In this document: positions 10,589 to 21,132 of the stretch, in pieces
How positions within the stretch are numbered: position 1 is the first letter of the stretch
How the letters are laid out: the number at the start of each line of letters is the position of its first letter
From: Athripsodes cinereus
Taxonomy: Eukaryota > Arthropoda > Insecta > Trichoptera > Leptoceridae
Length of the DNA stretch: 64,000 nucleotides
Reading direction: 5' to 3'
Assembly: GCA_947579605.1 (NCBI GenBank)
Contig: OX388325.1
Span: 5,451,572 to 5,515,571 of the forward strand
Program-made: the position numbers and the translations under genes
The notes under the pieces: model-generated
Told to the model about the DNA's origin: nothing
What the model saw: the letters and a program-made list of their open reading frames with translations, nothing else
Databases searched by the model: none

Positions 10589-11103
10589 TAAAAATCAGCC
10601 ATTCAAGATCAAAAGCATAACTTATTTTTATTTATTCTATTAGCACATTTATTTATTTATTCATTAAATTTTACGAGTATTTACCAGTAAAATTCATTTC
10701 TAGTGTGCACTAACTAAAATCGGAACGTTCCAATTTTAGTTAGTCTAGATTGGTTTTCTATAAACTCTAAAATATCATATAAAATACGAATTTTAGTTCA
10801 AATGACCTTCATTTTCATTTAATTCATCGCCCTCAACGCTCCTCTCGGGAGCACCAGCAAAAACCAGCCTCCATCATTCGGAACAGAATTCAAGTGACCT
10901 TAATTATTAAATTTTGTAACGTCATTATTTTAGTTCGAATCAATATAGAATAGGGGGTAGTACCGGCTATATTATAAGATCTACCTAACTGGGCATGAGC
11001 CCCTGTACTAAAACAGACTGAGTCAGTTATTTAACTCTGTTATGTCTCAGCGCAGCGATGGTTATTTGCCTTTCAACACAAGAAATTTTAAAAGGGTATG
11101 TTC
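10589..11103. other. No gene; LINE scrap
   Basis: Bases 10835-10880 (minus) repeat the GATGATGAT-tailed LINE end seen at 18455-18600. The rest shows no coding or structured element that I can support. Confidence 0.4.
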
Positions 11104-11440
11104 TTAATTTAATAATGGTGAGAATGCAGGAATTTGGACATTAACAATGTCTACCTTATTAGATAAATACTTTTATTAATTTCCATTGTTTCCAAAGCAT
11201 TTAGTTTACGACCCTTAACTTCCGAGTGTAATACCATTACGTTGTCAGGATGGATTGAGTGATCGTGCTCAATGAAATGATCAGCCATCTCTGAAAGACC
11301 AGATAATCCTCTAAATGCTCTATGGTGTTCCTTCACTCTCGTGCAGATTGCTCTACCAGTTTGGCCAATGTATCTAGCATTGCAATCGTTACACCATATA
11401 TGCAATATAAGCTACTCCCATTCAGTGTTTTAATAACTAA
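11104..11440 (-). pseudogene. Penelope-like element relic, GIY-YIG endonuclease and C-terminus
   Basis: The minus-strand frame contains CNDCNARYIGQTGRAICTRV and EH, then LSEMADHFIEHDHSIHP and ETMEINKSIY. This is the GIY-YIG nuclease of EN(+) Penelope-like elements, with the YIG half, the CxxC pair and a downstream Arg visible. One frameshift after INKSIYLI restores DIVNVQIPAFSPLLN and a stop at 11104. That matches the C-terminal 'QIP..SPLL' of the fragments at 28130-28320 and 39360-39470. The GIY half is broken by a stop upstream, and the RT domain is missing. Confidence 0.8.
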
Positions 11441-11940
11441 ACAGTGTTTTAATATTACATTTTAAAAGAATTTTCACAACGTTAACTTTCACTTACTTCA
11501 AATTTAATAATTAAAATTTTTCTACGTTTCCCAAAAACATCGTGAGATCATTCCCACCTCTTGACATTATGATGTGCGTCTCGTTTAGTGAAAGCAAACA
11601 TACATAAGTAATGCTGTTTTTATTTTTCCTCCATCCGGACCTGCGAGGCTCAGAAGTGTTATACAGTAGCACGCTTCTCCTAAATAGTACATACATACAG
11701 ACACAGTAAGTGATGTGAGAAGAGAAAATTCTCCAAAGAAATTTCTCGAGAACGAGAAATTTCTCCGAGAATTTCTCCTCTGATGGAAGAGAAATTTCTC
11801 TCCATAATTTTTCTAAGTGGTAATATGACCTTTCGCCCAGTACACTTCGCAGCCAACCTGATTGTTCCAAAAATTTGTGGGGCTGATTAAGGCCCAAACC
11901 AGACGTTATTAACACTTTATTCCATGTACGTACCTGCAAT
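11441..11940. repeat. Noncoding repeat shared with 32500-32830
   Basis: Bases 11740-11920 share 'gacctttcgcccagtacac', 'ccaaaaatttgtggggc' and 'gattaaggcccaa' with the block at 32520-32650, which adjoins a Helitron 3' end on the minus strand. 'Gaaatttctc' words recur around 11740-11810 and 12315-12390. The 142-codon minus-strand frame over this region is not supported as a gene. Confidence 0.5.
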
Positions 11941-12182
11941 TTTTTTTTAACTTAAATATGGGCATGTGGGGTGTCTTCTTCTTATTTCATTTTACGGCAA
12001 TGCACCCGCAATCGAGTGAGTTATGCGATGTGGGGTGTCAAACATCAATATTTTTCATCAGTTATTAGCACTTTTTTCTATGTAGGTACCTGCAATTTTT
12101 TAAACTTAAATATGGGCATGTGGGGTGTCAAACATCAATATTTTTCATCAGTTATTAGCACTTTTTTCTATGTAGGTACCTA
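11941..12182 (+). repeat. 90-bp tandem duplication within Helitron-like repeat
   Basis: 'Atgtggggtgtcaaacatca' plus the following sequence through 'tatgtaggtacct' occurs at 12029 and again 90 bp later at 12119, nearly identically. A partial first unit precedes it at 11950. The single-copy equivalent is at 32705-32775. The plus-strand open frame here is a by-product of the 90-bp (30-codon) period. Confidence 0.65.
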
Positions 12183-12519
12183 ACATTTTTTTGTTTCTAT
12201 AACTATTTGTAGCCATATTGGTGATACATTGTCTCAACATTTGTACATTGTTATTGATTGATTGAATAAAGTATTTATGATTATTAAAATGTCAAATAAA
12301 AAATAAAAAAAATCTCCGAAAATTCTCTACTTTGAGAAATTAACCGAGATATTTCTCGGTGAATTTCTCGAAATCTTATTTCTTGAGAATTCCACAACAC
12401 TACATACAGTAGGTACTAACTTACGTAATTTAAATCAAGAAAATGTTAACATCATGTAGGAACAAACACTCTGATGTTATTAGTACTGGAGTATGTTTAT
12501 TTATACCATAAGATATCTT

Positions 12520-13160
12520 TCCAATCATATTTCGTCCCTTTTCTGACTAACTGTCCTATATGACATTTTTGGCGAAATCGAGTTATGATCACCAATCCGT
12601 ACTTATATGTGCCCTGCATGTTCTCACTGAAGATCACACCTGTAACTGTTACCGTTGTTATCCTGGAACAGCTTTCTGATTTTTTGTCGTATTAGCGAAT
12701 AACTCTAAATAAAATGTGTTGAGTAATTTATAAACAATCAAAACACTGTTATATTTTCACCACATTTATTCAAACTCTAACGTTTTCGCCCACTTCAATG
12801 GGCATTCTCAAGAGTACTGAAAAGTAAAATGTCCCCTACAAACTTAGAGTTTGAATAAATGTGGTGAAAATATAACAGTGTTGATTGTTTATAAATTACT
12901 GAATATGAATTTTCACAGTGTGAACACAAACACCCTTCAACAATTTTAAAATGTGTTGTATCCACTAATTCCTCAAAATTTCATCAAAATGATTCTGAGA
13001 TAAATAAGAATACAAATAAAATAATGTAATATAATTATGTACACTGTATCATATAACTAGGAGAGACGAAAATATGCACGGCAAAACACTAAAAACGCTT
13101 TCCTGAACAATTTACATTTTAGCAGATACGACTGTTAGTCAGAAGAGAGACGATATTATG
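12520..13160. mobile_element. TIR element T1, hosting a Penelope-derived foldback
   Basis: Terminal inverted repeats contain 'cgtcccttttctgactaact' (left) and the complement of 'gacgatat...gttagtcagaagagaga' (right). It is the reverse-complement relative of T2 (60303-61427). After removing known insertions both are about 400 bp. T1 is interrupted by Y1 at 12722-12946, and T2 shows the uninterrupted site. The target duplication is unclear and no coding remains, so the superfamily is unassigned. Confidence 0.65.
12710..12958. mobile_element. Penelope-derived foldback Y1 with 12-bp TSD
   Basis: TAAAATGTGTTG flanks the insert (12710-12721, 12947-12958). The body has inverted arms ('acactgttatattttcacca' and its complement near 12855-12880) and a ~50-nt one-sided extension at the right ('gtgtgaacacaaacaccctt'). 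The left arm carries, on the minus strand, a hammerhead-like core: CTTGAGAA, a stem of GCCCA/TGGGC, then GAAAACG (12784-12812). T2 supplies the empty site at about 61019-61031. Y2 at 27973-28542 shows that the family is Penelope-derived. Confidence 0.8.
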
Positions 13161-13204
13161 TGTGTAGGTATTTTTTATTTTGTATTTTATTCTATATATT
13201 CATA

Positions 13205-13870
13205 CATAAATTCATACCATCAGGCCGCTTCCCTCGCGGGGTAGGCAGAAAGGATCGAGCGCCACTTCCTTCTATCCTCATGCATGCTCTCCTGTTCAAT
13301 GTGCTCAACATATGACCGTCCTATAGGGTTTGATTTAAATGATCTTGCCATTTGATCCTCGGACGTCCACGTCTTCGAGCACCATTCCTCTCAGCCAAAT
13401 ATATCTTCTTAGTCATTCTGTCCTCATTCATTCTTTCCAAACCATTTTAACTTAATTACATTCATAGTTTTGAACTACTCCAGATTAATCATTCCAATTG
13501 ATCACACTCATCCATAGTCAACCTATCTGAATAGGTATTAACTAGGTAGGTATGTTGTATATGACACACATACATATGTGAACTTCCTTGTGAATTACAA
13601 TTGTGTTACAATTCAGTTACAATTGTGATCAATTGGAATGATTAATCTGGAGTAGTTCAAAACTATGTTTGACATCACACTTCTAGTAAGTAAAAAATCC
13701 AGTTCCCGACATCCAATTGTGTCAAAAAATTCATAACATTAATTACATTCATTCTTGTAATTACACTTACTTTCATTCCACATTCCTTTCGTTTATCACT
13801 GTTACGCACACGATCTCTCAGACTTTTACCACACATCCTTCTCAATGATCTCATTACAGGACATTACATC
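13205..13870 (-). pseudogene. LINE RT C-terminus split by element X2
   Basis: The minus strand carries a relative of the LINE tail at 8536-8955, with the 3' UTR 'gcggggtaggcagaaaggat' near 13236-13257 and RG-rich C-terminal coding through 13450. Coding resumes at 13753-13870 after X2 (13466-13738). Multiple frameshifts make it a pseudogene. Confidence 0.65.
13452..13752 (-). mobile_element. Foldback element X2 with 14-bp TSD
   Basis: TTAATTACATTCAT at 13452-13465 and 13739-13752 flanks 273 bp inserted into a LINE relic. Arms 'ttgaactactccagattaat' and its complement at about 13643-13668 enclose a short loop. The extension 'aagtaaaaaatccagttccc' to 'gtgtcaaaaaattcataac' occurs on one side only. 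It includes the intact, unoccupied hAT-A target seen disrupted in X1. Confidence 0.85.
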
Positions 13871-14995
13871 CACATCATAAATATACTAAATGAGAATTCT
13901 AATACTTAAAGGTAGGTATCACCGAATTGTAATTGATGATAATATAATATTATCATCCGTAGGCGATTGATTTGGCGCATGGAATCGTCAGGCAACTGTT
14001 TTGGAAAAAATAAATAAACAAATGATTTATTTAAATAACTATCCTATAGGTACCAGCTATTGTCTAATATTCATTTCATGTGTATGTAGTAAAGAGTTGT
14101 GAGTGTACAGGAAGGCAGAATGATGGATGATGTCAAATTATACTTCAGTAACTAGTAGCTATAGATAGATCACAGTAGAAAATTCTAAAAACATTATGCG
14201 AGTATTTGAATCGGTCATTTGAGAAACCCCATAAGTCAGTCAATATAAGTTTTTCAGAAATCACAAGAAACTGTTGTAAAATTTGGAATGAAATGTTGAT
14301 ATCTTACTCAAATCAAAATGTAACCTAAGTGTATTTTGTTATTATAAACCTTTATTTTTGTGTTAAGATAATTTATTTGTGCGTATATAATATGTTAATT
14401 AAAAATCTTTGACTTATGTTTTTTTCTCAAATAAAACTGTTTCAGGGAACAAAAATAAACATTTTCATCCCAGATTATTTATTAAACATCCAAAAATCAC
14501 TAATTTTCAAAAATTTTCACCCACTTCAGTGGTTGGCGTTAAGTGTCAGCTGTGAATCGACATGAATGCATTTAGTGGAGTAACAACACAAGTCACTGAT
14601 TTGTGTTGTTTTTTTTATTGAATGGCCAAGTTAATCAGCTCAAATTGTATCAAATATATAAAAATTACGTGGTTTGTAAATGAAATAACGTGCATATTAA
14701 GAAAAAGAACCCAAATCTAGAAAAATCATATCCGCTTAAAACCTGGCTTATGGGGTTTCTCAAATAACTGATTCATTTATATTATAATGTTGTTTCTATA
14801 CCAGCTGGTTGCTCTTAGAGCATCTATCATAGATTAACAGTTTTCTATAAAAGTTTTATTATTATTATTTTTATCGAGTTTATTTATAGGAAGATTTGTT
14901 CGAGTTCAATGGAGGGAGGTATTTTTATGACGAAATAATAACAAAGATAAAGATTTTTTTTAAATGAACAAGTAGTTTTTTTAAAAAAAAAAAGA
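13871..14995. other. No gene; AT-rich intergenic sequence
   Basis: No open frame of note. Bases 14215-14240 and 14740-14765 carry related words, 'catttgagaaaccccataag' and 'cttatggggtttctcaaata', in inverted orientation about 520 bp apart. They may be the ends of a decayed TIR element. No target duplication was confirmed. Confidence 0.35.
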
Positions 14996-15150
14996 TACAT
15001 CTGGGTTTATTATAAACCCAAATACAACCTTATACACCTTTCACACTAAGCTAAAAGCTTGTGCCGTGAAAGGGGAGTTTGCCGGCACCTGGGATCGAAC
15101 CATGGACCCCTTGTTCTGGAGGCTGAGACTCTACCTCCAGGCTACCGACG
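14985..15150 (-). mobile_element. tRNA-derived SINE, minus strand
   Basis: Read on the minus strand, 15145 to about 15080 has a tRNA-like head. 'Tagcctggaggtagag' resembles an A box and GGTTCGATCCC is a B box. A non-tRNA body follows ('gccggcaaactcccctttca', 'aaggttgtatttgggttta') and ends in an A-rich tail at about 14990. Tail-only copies occur at 5350-5460, 8952-9000, 9495-9530 and 63315-63405. RNA polymerase III transcription is inferred from the boxes. Confidence 0.75.
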
Positions 15151-15159
15151 GACACGAAG

Positions 15160-15949
15160 TTGTATGATAATGTTTATTTATTTAAAATCAAATATGGCGT
15201 GAGCCTTTTACATGTTAACAAAAAGTATGACATACAACAACAACAAAAAACAAACAAACAGTCACACAGGAACATTGCAAATTCATAAGTCAAGATTAAA
15301 ATAAAAAAAATTATAAAAAAGGTCTATATAATGGGTCAAATTATATACTCTTTTCTCCTCAACTTGGGACTGGACGAGTCTGAGAGCCTGCTGTGTAGCA
15401 TTCTGATGTAAAGCTTTTTTTCTTTTTTTGATTGTGTCAATTTTTGTTATTTTTTTTTGTAGTTGATACAGTAAATATTACTTCGATACAGGTGCAAATC
15501 CAGTGAGGTAGTACTGAGTGCATAAATGTGAATTTTAATAGTAAAAAAACGTGACCTCGCCTGAGCACCTCCACACTCTCCAGAGTTCGCAAATCCTAGG
15601 GAATTTTGTTCCACAGCAACGGACCAGCCACACAGAAGGCACGGTCAACATAGTTAGCCTGACACCCTCTACGCAGGACCACAAGTCTATTGACAGAGTC
15701 TGTGTTAGAAGACTTTAGTGATTTTTGCCTTTCCGTTGCTTCCTCAGAAATGCAGAACTCCGAGATATACACCGGTGGCATATCATGTAGTGCCTTGAAC
15801 ACAGTCAATATGATTTTGAACTCTTTAAAATGTAAAATATCATTTTTTTTCTTTGCCGAATGCCGGAGGCCAATACTTTGCCGAATACTGCACGGAAGGT
15901 AAGTATAAATCAATAAAAATATGTTTAATTTTATATCCATTTTAGACAC
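15160..15949 (-). pseudogene. CR1/Daphne-like LINE, RT C-terminus and 3' UTR
   Basis: The minus-strand frame from 15949 ends with LTVFKALHDMPPVYISEF, then LRRGCQANYVDRAFCVAGP and LLWNKIP. This is the conserved C-terminal end of CR1/L2-type reverse transcriptases (usual form: RAFSVAAPRLWNSLP). The remaining codons to the stop are frameshifted. The 3' UTR runs to 15160 and holds 'catgtaaaaggctcacgcca' with an AAATAAATAAA tail. This ties that widespread tail signature to this LINE. Related 3' coding pieces are at 26805-27200, 52250-52460 and 23990-24300. Confidence 0.75.
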
Positions 15950-17208
15950 ATAGAAAGGTTTTCATTTTGTTCCCGTGATTCAGTAAGATTATGAAAAAAA
16001 CTTAATGGTTTTTTTTTTGTTATTTTCATTGAACACCGAGTCTATGTCATCATTGTCGGACTTTACACGTCCATTAGGAGCATATTATTACATTATTATT
16101 ATGTGAGGTAGGCCAATATATCACGACCTAAACATAATGGCGCTGTCATCTTTATGTGTAAACTTACCCCGTGTTATTGCCTTGTGAATTGATATATTAG
16201 TTCCGATCCTTAACACCATTTTACCTGGATGCTCCGAATACAGAGTCGGGGCAATAGTTACAGAAAATATATATTTAATTATTTTTTTCCGTTTTATATT
16301 TAAAGACCATCCAAAGGAGTGGAGGAACTTTTTGGTTACGTGGGAGACTTGGAGCATTCTTTCAAGTGGTCGCCGACGTTCGGGGACCTCAATGTAGAGA
16401 TTTTTAAAAAAATATTACGCATGTTGTTTCGCAGGAACATAGAATTGCATTAATTTAATTTATTTTGAAAAGTTTACTATACGTAGTGTGACATTTTGTT
16501 GTTATTGATGGACATTTTTCTCATTTTTAATTATTTGGGCAATTTACATTATGTCAATTTATTTAAAAAAGAATGGCGATCTTTTTAAAATTATGTAACG
16601 GAAACTACTTTGTCTATACTTTTAAATTAAAAAAAAATAATTGTATTGGTCCTACTGGATGCTAGAATTGCGGAATGAAGTAATTTAACTGTCGTAAAAT
16701 TACTCGTAATTGAGGATGTTTGTACATTAAAATATAATATATATATTTTAAACTGGAACAGATATTATTCTTACTGAGGTTTAGTAAGAGGGCAAAGGTC
16801 AGTGATCGCCCCAAAAGAAGCTACCAAATAAAATTGATTAATATTAGTGTTTAAAGACTTGAATTGCAATGACCAGAAACTTTGGAAGAAGCCATGGGCA
16901 GGGGGAATCTTTGGAGGGAGTACTTGGGCGCAATGCATTCCCAACTTAATACGAATAGTTTCTGTGTTGAAGTCGATATCTTCAACGATTCAGAGTAGGT
17001 ACACCGTAAGGTTAATGTTCTCTGAGTGAATTAGTTTGAAGGTACATGCTTTCCACTAAAAATTCCCTGTAGCTTCTGTTATCATGTTTTTGTTTTCATT
17101 GTTTCTTATATGTTTATTATGTTTTTTTCGGATGCGTTTTTTTTAATGTTTAGACCATTTACTATTTTTTTTTATTGTTTAACCGGATTTGGGTGCAGAT
17201 GACATAAC
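15950..17208. other. No gene seen
   Basis: AT-rich. Short frames at 16121-16357 (-) and 16847-17029 (+) show no domains or repeat partners and were left out. I see no structured element. Confidence 0.4.
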
Positions 17209-17457
17209 AATCAGATATCTCGATTAGAGAACCACGTTTACACAATGTAACATTGTGCAAAATGTAATCGGAAGAAGTGAAAAAGGCGTCACAATGCTAA
17301 CGAAATGAACGTTGTCCATGGACACCGAAAGTGATCACTTAAGTCAGCCTAGAGCCAATTCGTAAGCGTTGGGTTGCCTTTCTTACTTCTATCGATTAGA
17401 TTTTGCGCAATGTTATATTGTGTAAACATGGTTCTCCAATCGAGATGCCCGATTGGT
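17209..17457. mobile_element. TIR MITE, family M copy 1
   Basis: Inverted ends: 'aatcagatatctcgattaga' with 'gtttacacaatgtaacattg' at left, and the complement ('caatgttatattgtgtaaac', 'ccaatcgagatgcccgatt') at right. The core is noncoding. The second copy at 36645-37105 is interrupted by a LINE 3' tail, and a scrap lies at 19030-19140. Target duplication not resolved. Confidence 0.6.
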
Positions 17458-17639
17458 TATTTTTTTTAAAGTTATTGTACTAAGGTTTTTATATCGAAAT
17501 CATATAAATTTGCTACTTTGTCTATGATTTTGTTGAGTGACTAACTTTTTTGTTTTGTCAGTGGCACAAATCACTCGAATCGGGTGGATTGCCGTAACCA
17601 AATAATAATAATAATAGTAGGTACTATATTGAAGATACT

Positions 17640-18062
17640 ATACTATACTATACTATACCCTCACGCCATGTCCCAGGAGGGGTAGGCAGAGAGAACGGAA
17701 CGCCATATAGATCTATCCTTTCATACTTCTTTTGCTTCCTCTACATTCATCCAGTTTCTCATACACGCACGCCGATTTCTCTTACTCAGCACGCGTCCGT
17801 CCTTAAGAATTTGGTCCACGTGATCAAGCCACGTGGTTCTTGGACGTCCGCGCTTCCTCACACCCTTTCTTTCAGATAAATACATCCTCTTCGTCATCCT
17901 TTCATCTTGCATTCGCTCAACATGTCCAAACCATCTCAACTTGTTTATACGCATTCTGTCCACAACACTCCTCTCACATCCGCTCATTCTCCTGATATCC
18001 TCATTCTTCACTCTATCTCGCAACGTTTTACCAACCATTCTTCTCAGTGAACGCATCTCCAC
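17640..18062 (-). pseudogene. LINE RT C-terminus (family L3) and 3' UTR
   Basis: The minus-strand frame 18062-17721 is 113 residues: MRSLRRMVGKTLRDRVKNED, GRPRTTWLDHVDQILKDGRV, then NRRACMRNWMNVEEAKEV. It is the fullest copy of this C-terminal module here, with all codons intact. It is followed by the 3' UTR ('gttctctctgcctacccctc' on the minus strand) and an ATAGTATAGTAT tail at about 17640-17655. RT catalytic motifs are absent because the copy is 5'-truncated. Confidence 0.85.
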
Positions 18063-18454
18063 AGCATCTATTCCACTCTCATCTATATATATTGAAGATC
18101 CGCATATTAAATTAATAAATAAGAATAAGGGAAGATGACATAATATAAAAGTATGAATGAAAAAAAAACTTTTTTATTAGAAAAAGATTTCTCTCTATAG
18201 CGTAAAAGATGCTTGAACAATCTTCGAAAATCGGTAGCTTAGTCATTTCTCATCCCAGGAAGCTATCATTATTATAAGGTCAACATTTTATGTAAGGTGA
18301 CAACAGCCTTGGGAGACTTTAGTGGAAAATCAAACTTCTAAAAACGCTTTCTTGGAATTACTATACCAGACTTAAACCCTGCTAAAATAATGGAAAAAAT
18401 TAACTTAAAGGTAAATTTTATAAGCGATATTTTTTTTCTTTCTTCCACAATTCA

Positions 18455-18600
18455 CCGTTCCTATGACAAAGACATCAGAGCGCGTGGAATGCCGTGGGAG
18501 GAGGTGACGTGATTGAGACAGAAACGTTCTGAATGGAGGAGGCTGGTTTCTGCCTGTGCTCTCAAGAGGAGCGTTGAGGGCGATGATGATGATAATTTTT
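18455..18600 (+). pseudogene. LINE C-terminal end with GATGATGAT tail
   Basis: The plus strand reads, with a stop, RDIRARGMPWEEVT...RSEWRRLVSACALKRSVEGD and then GAT repeats. This is the 'DR..WR.lv' end of a LINE polyprotein. A minus-strand copy of its last 45 bp lies at 10835-10880. Confidence 0.55.
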
Positions 18601-19196
18601 AATAAAATCCAAAATATTTTATGCATTTTCCATCTTGGAAGAAATTTAAACACTAATAATTTTTATTAATACACATTTTTTTATTAATTAACGAGATAAA
18701 ATGTTTCTCCTCTTACGAGTATTAAGACATTATCAATAATACATTTATAAAGAATACTAAATTGAATAGGAAGGTACAATCATAGAGTTGACATATTTTA
18801 GTTGACATATAGGATGAAGAGGGCGGGGAATTTTATAAGCGACTTACTGCAACATTGGGATTCTTAAAGTTGAACCTGGATTCGGAATAAACTCAAATGC
18901 ACCCCAGACACCGTTAAAAAAGGTTTTTGTACCTTTGGTTATTCCCTTCAAAAACGCCTTAGTGGTATAAATGAGCAAACAACTATTTCTCGTATTTAGA
19001 ATATTTACAATTTTTTTTATTGTTTTTTCGCAGATGAGAAACCCAATTGGGCATGTTGATTGGAAAACCGTGTTTAAACATTACAAAATCCAATTAAAAA
19101 ATGTAATGAAGGCGTCCCGACGCTTACGGCTGTTTGAACTAGCAGTCGATAAAGTATTGAACTAAAGTTACAGCGCGCGCCATTTACAATGGAGAT
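18601..19196. other. No gene; MITE scrap
   Basis: Bases 19030-19140 weakly resemble MITE family M ('ggaaaaccgtgtttaaacat'). The open frame 18971-19165 covers it and is not supported as a gene. Confidence 0.35.
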
Positions 19197-19836
19197 CTAC
19201 AGGGCTACTCTTGAAAAAACTAAACACGATCTTAATCTAGTCTTGATCTTGATCATACGACGCACGAAGTGACTATTGGCCAAAAATACACACAAACCAA
19301 TCGCGCGTTAGCGGTAGCGCGGTGTTTTTGACCATAGTCCCTTCTTGCGTCGCACAGACAAGTATTGCTACCTAAAGTGTGGCCATAAATCAAAATTTTC
19401 AACTTTCACTCCTAGCGCCAACATTATGTCCCAAAGCAGATAGATAACGTGACCATCCTTTAACGATCTCTTTACCCAAATTGGTCGCCCCAGTCCATGG
19501 CATCGCCAGTCGGAACCTAGCACTCACTGAAGACGTTTGTTTTTGTTCGTGACATTTCACAAAAAACTGTACTTTCGATGTGTGTTTTCATATGTTAAAA
19601 GCGAATACTGTGACAAAAATGAATATGGATACCGTCAATCAAGGTATGTACAGTATTTTGAGTGTGAATTTGCTTGTGTTTCAATTTTTATTTAATCATA
19701 CAGAGTAATGTAACAATTTACTTAAAATATTTTTATCTTTTTCGTCTTTTTGAACAAACATTAGTATTTTTGAATATACGCAACTGCCCGCAACAGTATC
19801 AGACTTACTTGGCATTTTACTTCAATATATCTTCTA

Positions 19837-21132
19837 CAGGGTTTTTCAACAAGGACTTTGTTTTTTAAAACAAAATAAAACAAAAAAAATTGATGAAGAT
19901 GATTAAAATTTTTATTGAATTACAAAGAGAAAAGTTTGGCAATTATGCATGAAAAATGATATCTGACAAATGTCCACCACGAGCACGCTGACAGATGTCG
20001 ATTCTTTCATCAAAGTTTTTAATCACTTTTTGGCAAAATGGCGGGACTATTTCGCTAATCACATCACGGATTTTGAGTTTTAAGGCTGCAATCGATTCGA
20101 TTGGCTCCGTATAGACTCTGTACTTAAAATAGCCCCACAAAAAATAATCCAGTGGCGTTAAATCACACGATCTGGCTGGCCACTTAACAGCTGAGTTTCG
20201 TGAAATCATGCGATCGGGAAATTTGGTTTGCAATAAATTGATCGTTTCATTGGCTGTGTGACATGTGGCACCGTCCTGTTGAAACCACATGTCAGTGATA
20301 TCCACGTCATCAATAATAGGCCAAAATTGAGTTGTCAACATCTTGCGATAGCGTGATCCATTGACCGTTACCGCATTTCCAGTCTCATCTTCGAAAAAAA
20401 ACGGCCCAATCACGCCTCCAGACCACATAGCGCACCATACAGTGACACGCTGAGCATGCAACGGCTTCTCAATAATTGCTCTAGGATTTTCAGAAGCCCA
20501 AATGCGGCAATTTTGCTTGTTGACGTACCCTGACAAGTGAAAATGGGCTTCGTCTGAAAAAATGTTTTTTTCAGAAAAACCAGCGGGTTGTTCCTGAATG
20601 AATTGAGCGAATCTACGGCGATTTGAATGGTCGTTCGGCTTCAATTCCTGCACCAGTTGAACCTTGTAAGGCTTCAAAGCCAAATCCTTACGCAAAATTC
20701 GCCATGTGGTGGTTTTGGATAACCCCAATTGTCGAGAACGTCGAGGAATTGACAAATTTGGATCTGCTTCAACACTGTGGCTCACGGCTGCGATGTTTTC
20801 AGTTGAGCGACCCGGTCGTACACGCGTTGGTGTTAACACATTTTGTATCGAGCCTGTCGACTCAAATTTAGCGACCAAATTCTTAATAGCGGTCTCAGAA
20901 GGACGATTATGTTGTCCGAAAATATCACGAATTTGACGAAATGTCACTTTAGCAGAACCACCATTTTCATAATGGATTTTAATTATTTTAATGCGATTTT
21001 CAAGCGAAATTGAATTCATTACAACAATTGCCAATGCATCCACTACGAATACGTCAAAAAATTAAATGTCAAAACTATCATGTTGCTGGTGTTGCCACAA
21101 TTAAAAAACAAAGTTCTTGTTGAACAACCCGT
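19837..21132 (-). mobile_element. DD41D mariner-family transposon, apparently complete
   Basis: The 1,296-bp element is flanked by TA (19835-19836, 21133-21134). Inverted ends: CAGGGTTTTTCAACAAGGAC at left and ACGGGTTGTTCAACAAGAAC at right, both continuing into TTTGTTTTTTAA. It lies in the intron of the Transib relic in opposite orientation. The full-length transposase ORF and near-matching ends make it one of the youngest elements here. Confidence 0.92.
19943..21043 (-). CDS. DD41D (rosa/VISITOR-type) transposase
   Basis: 366 residues, uninterrupted. It catalyses cut-and-paste excision and TA-targeted insertion of its own element in the nucleus. The N-terminal ~120 residues hold two helix-turn-helix-like regions for end binding: one around 20-65, and one at 80-118 (SIPRRSRQLGLSKTTTWRIL) after a GRPR-like linker. 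The catalytic triad is D164 (IFSDEAHF), D257 (WFQQDGATCH) and D299 (CDLTPLDYFLWG). 41 residues separate the last two, which defines the DD41D group. Length fits IS630-Tc1-mariner enzymes (about 340-370). Met9 (MNSISLENRIK) may be the real start, since the first eight residues look like leader. No frameshift or stop is seen. Activity is unproven. Confidence 0.9.
   Translation of the reverse strand: MDALAIVVMNSISLENRIKIIKIHYENGGSAKVTFRQIRDIFGQHNRPSETAIKNLVAKFESTGSIQNVLTPTRVRPGRSTENIAAVSHSVEADPNLSIPRRSRQLGLSKTTTWRILRKDLALKPYKVQLVQELKPNDHSNRRRFAQFIQEQPAGFSEKNIFSDEAHFHLSGYVNKQNCRIWASENPRAIIEKPLHAQRVTVWCAMWSGGVIGPFFFEDETGNAVTVNGSRYRKMLTTQFWPIIDDVDITDMWFQQDGATCHTANETINLLQTKFPDRMISRNSAVKWPARSCDLTPLDYFLWGYFKYRVYTEPIESIAALKLKIRDVISEIVPPFCQKVIKNFDERIDICQRARGGHLSDIIFHA

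Noticed and set aside
11511..11939. 142-residue minus-strand frame
   Set aside because: Lies over a Helitron-associated repeat also at 32520-32650, where the frame is not kept; no domain recognised.
12029..12182. CRISPR-like direct repeat
   Set aside because: Only two 90-bp tandem units without spacers, in a eukaryotic repeat; not a CRISPR array.
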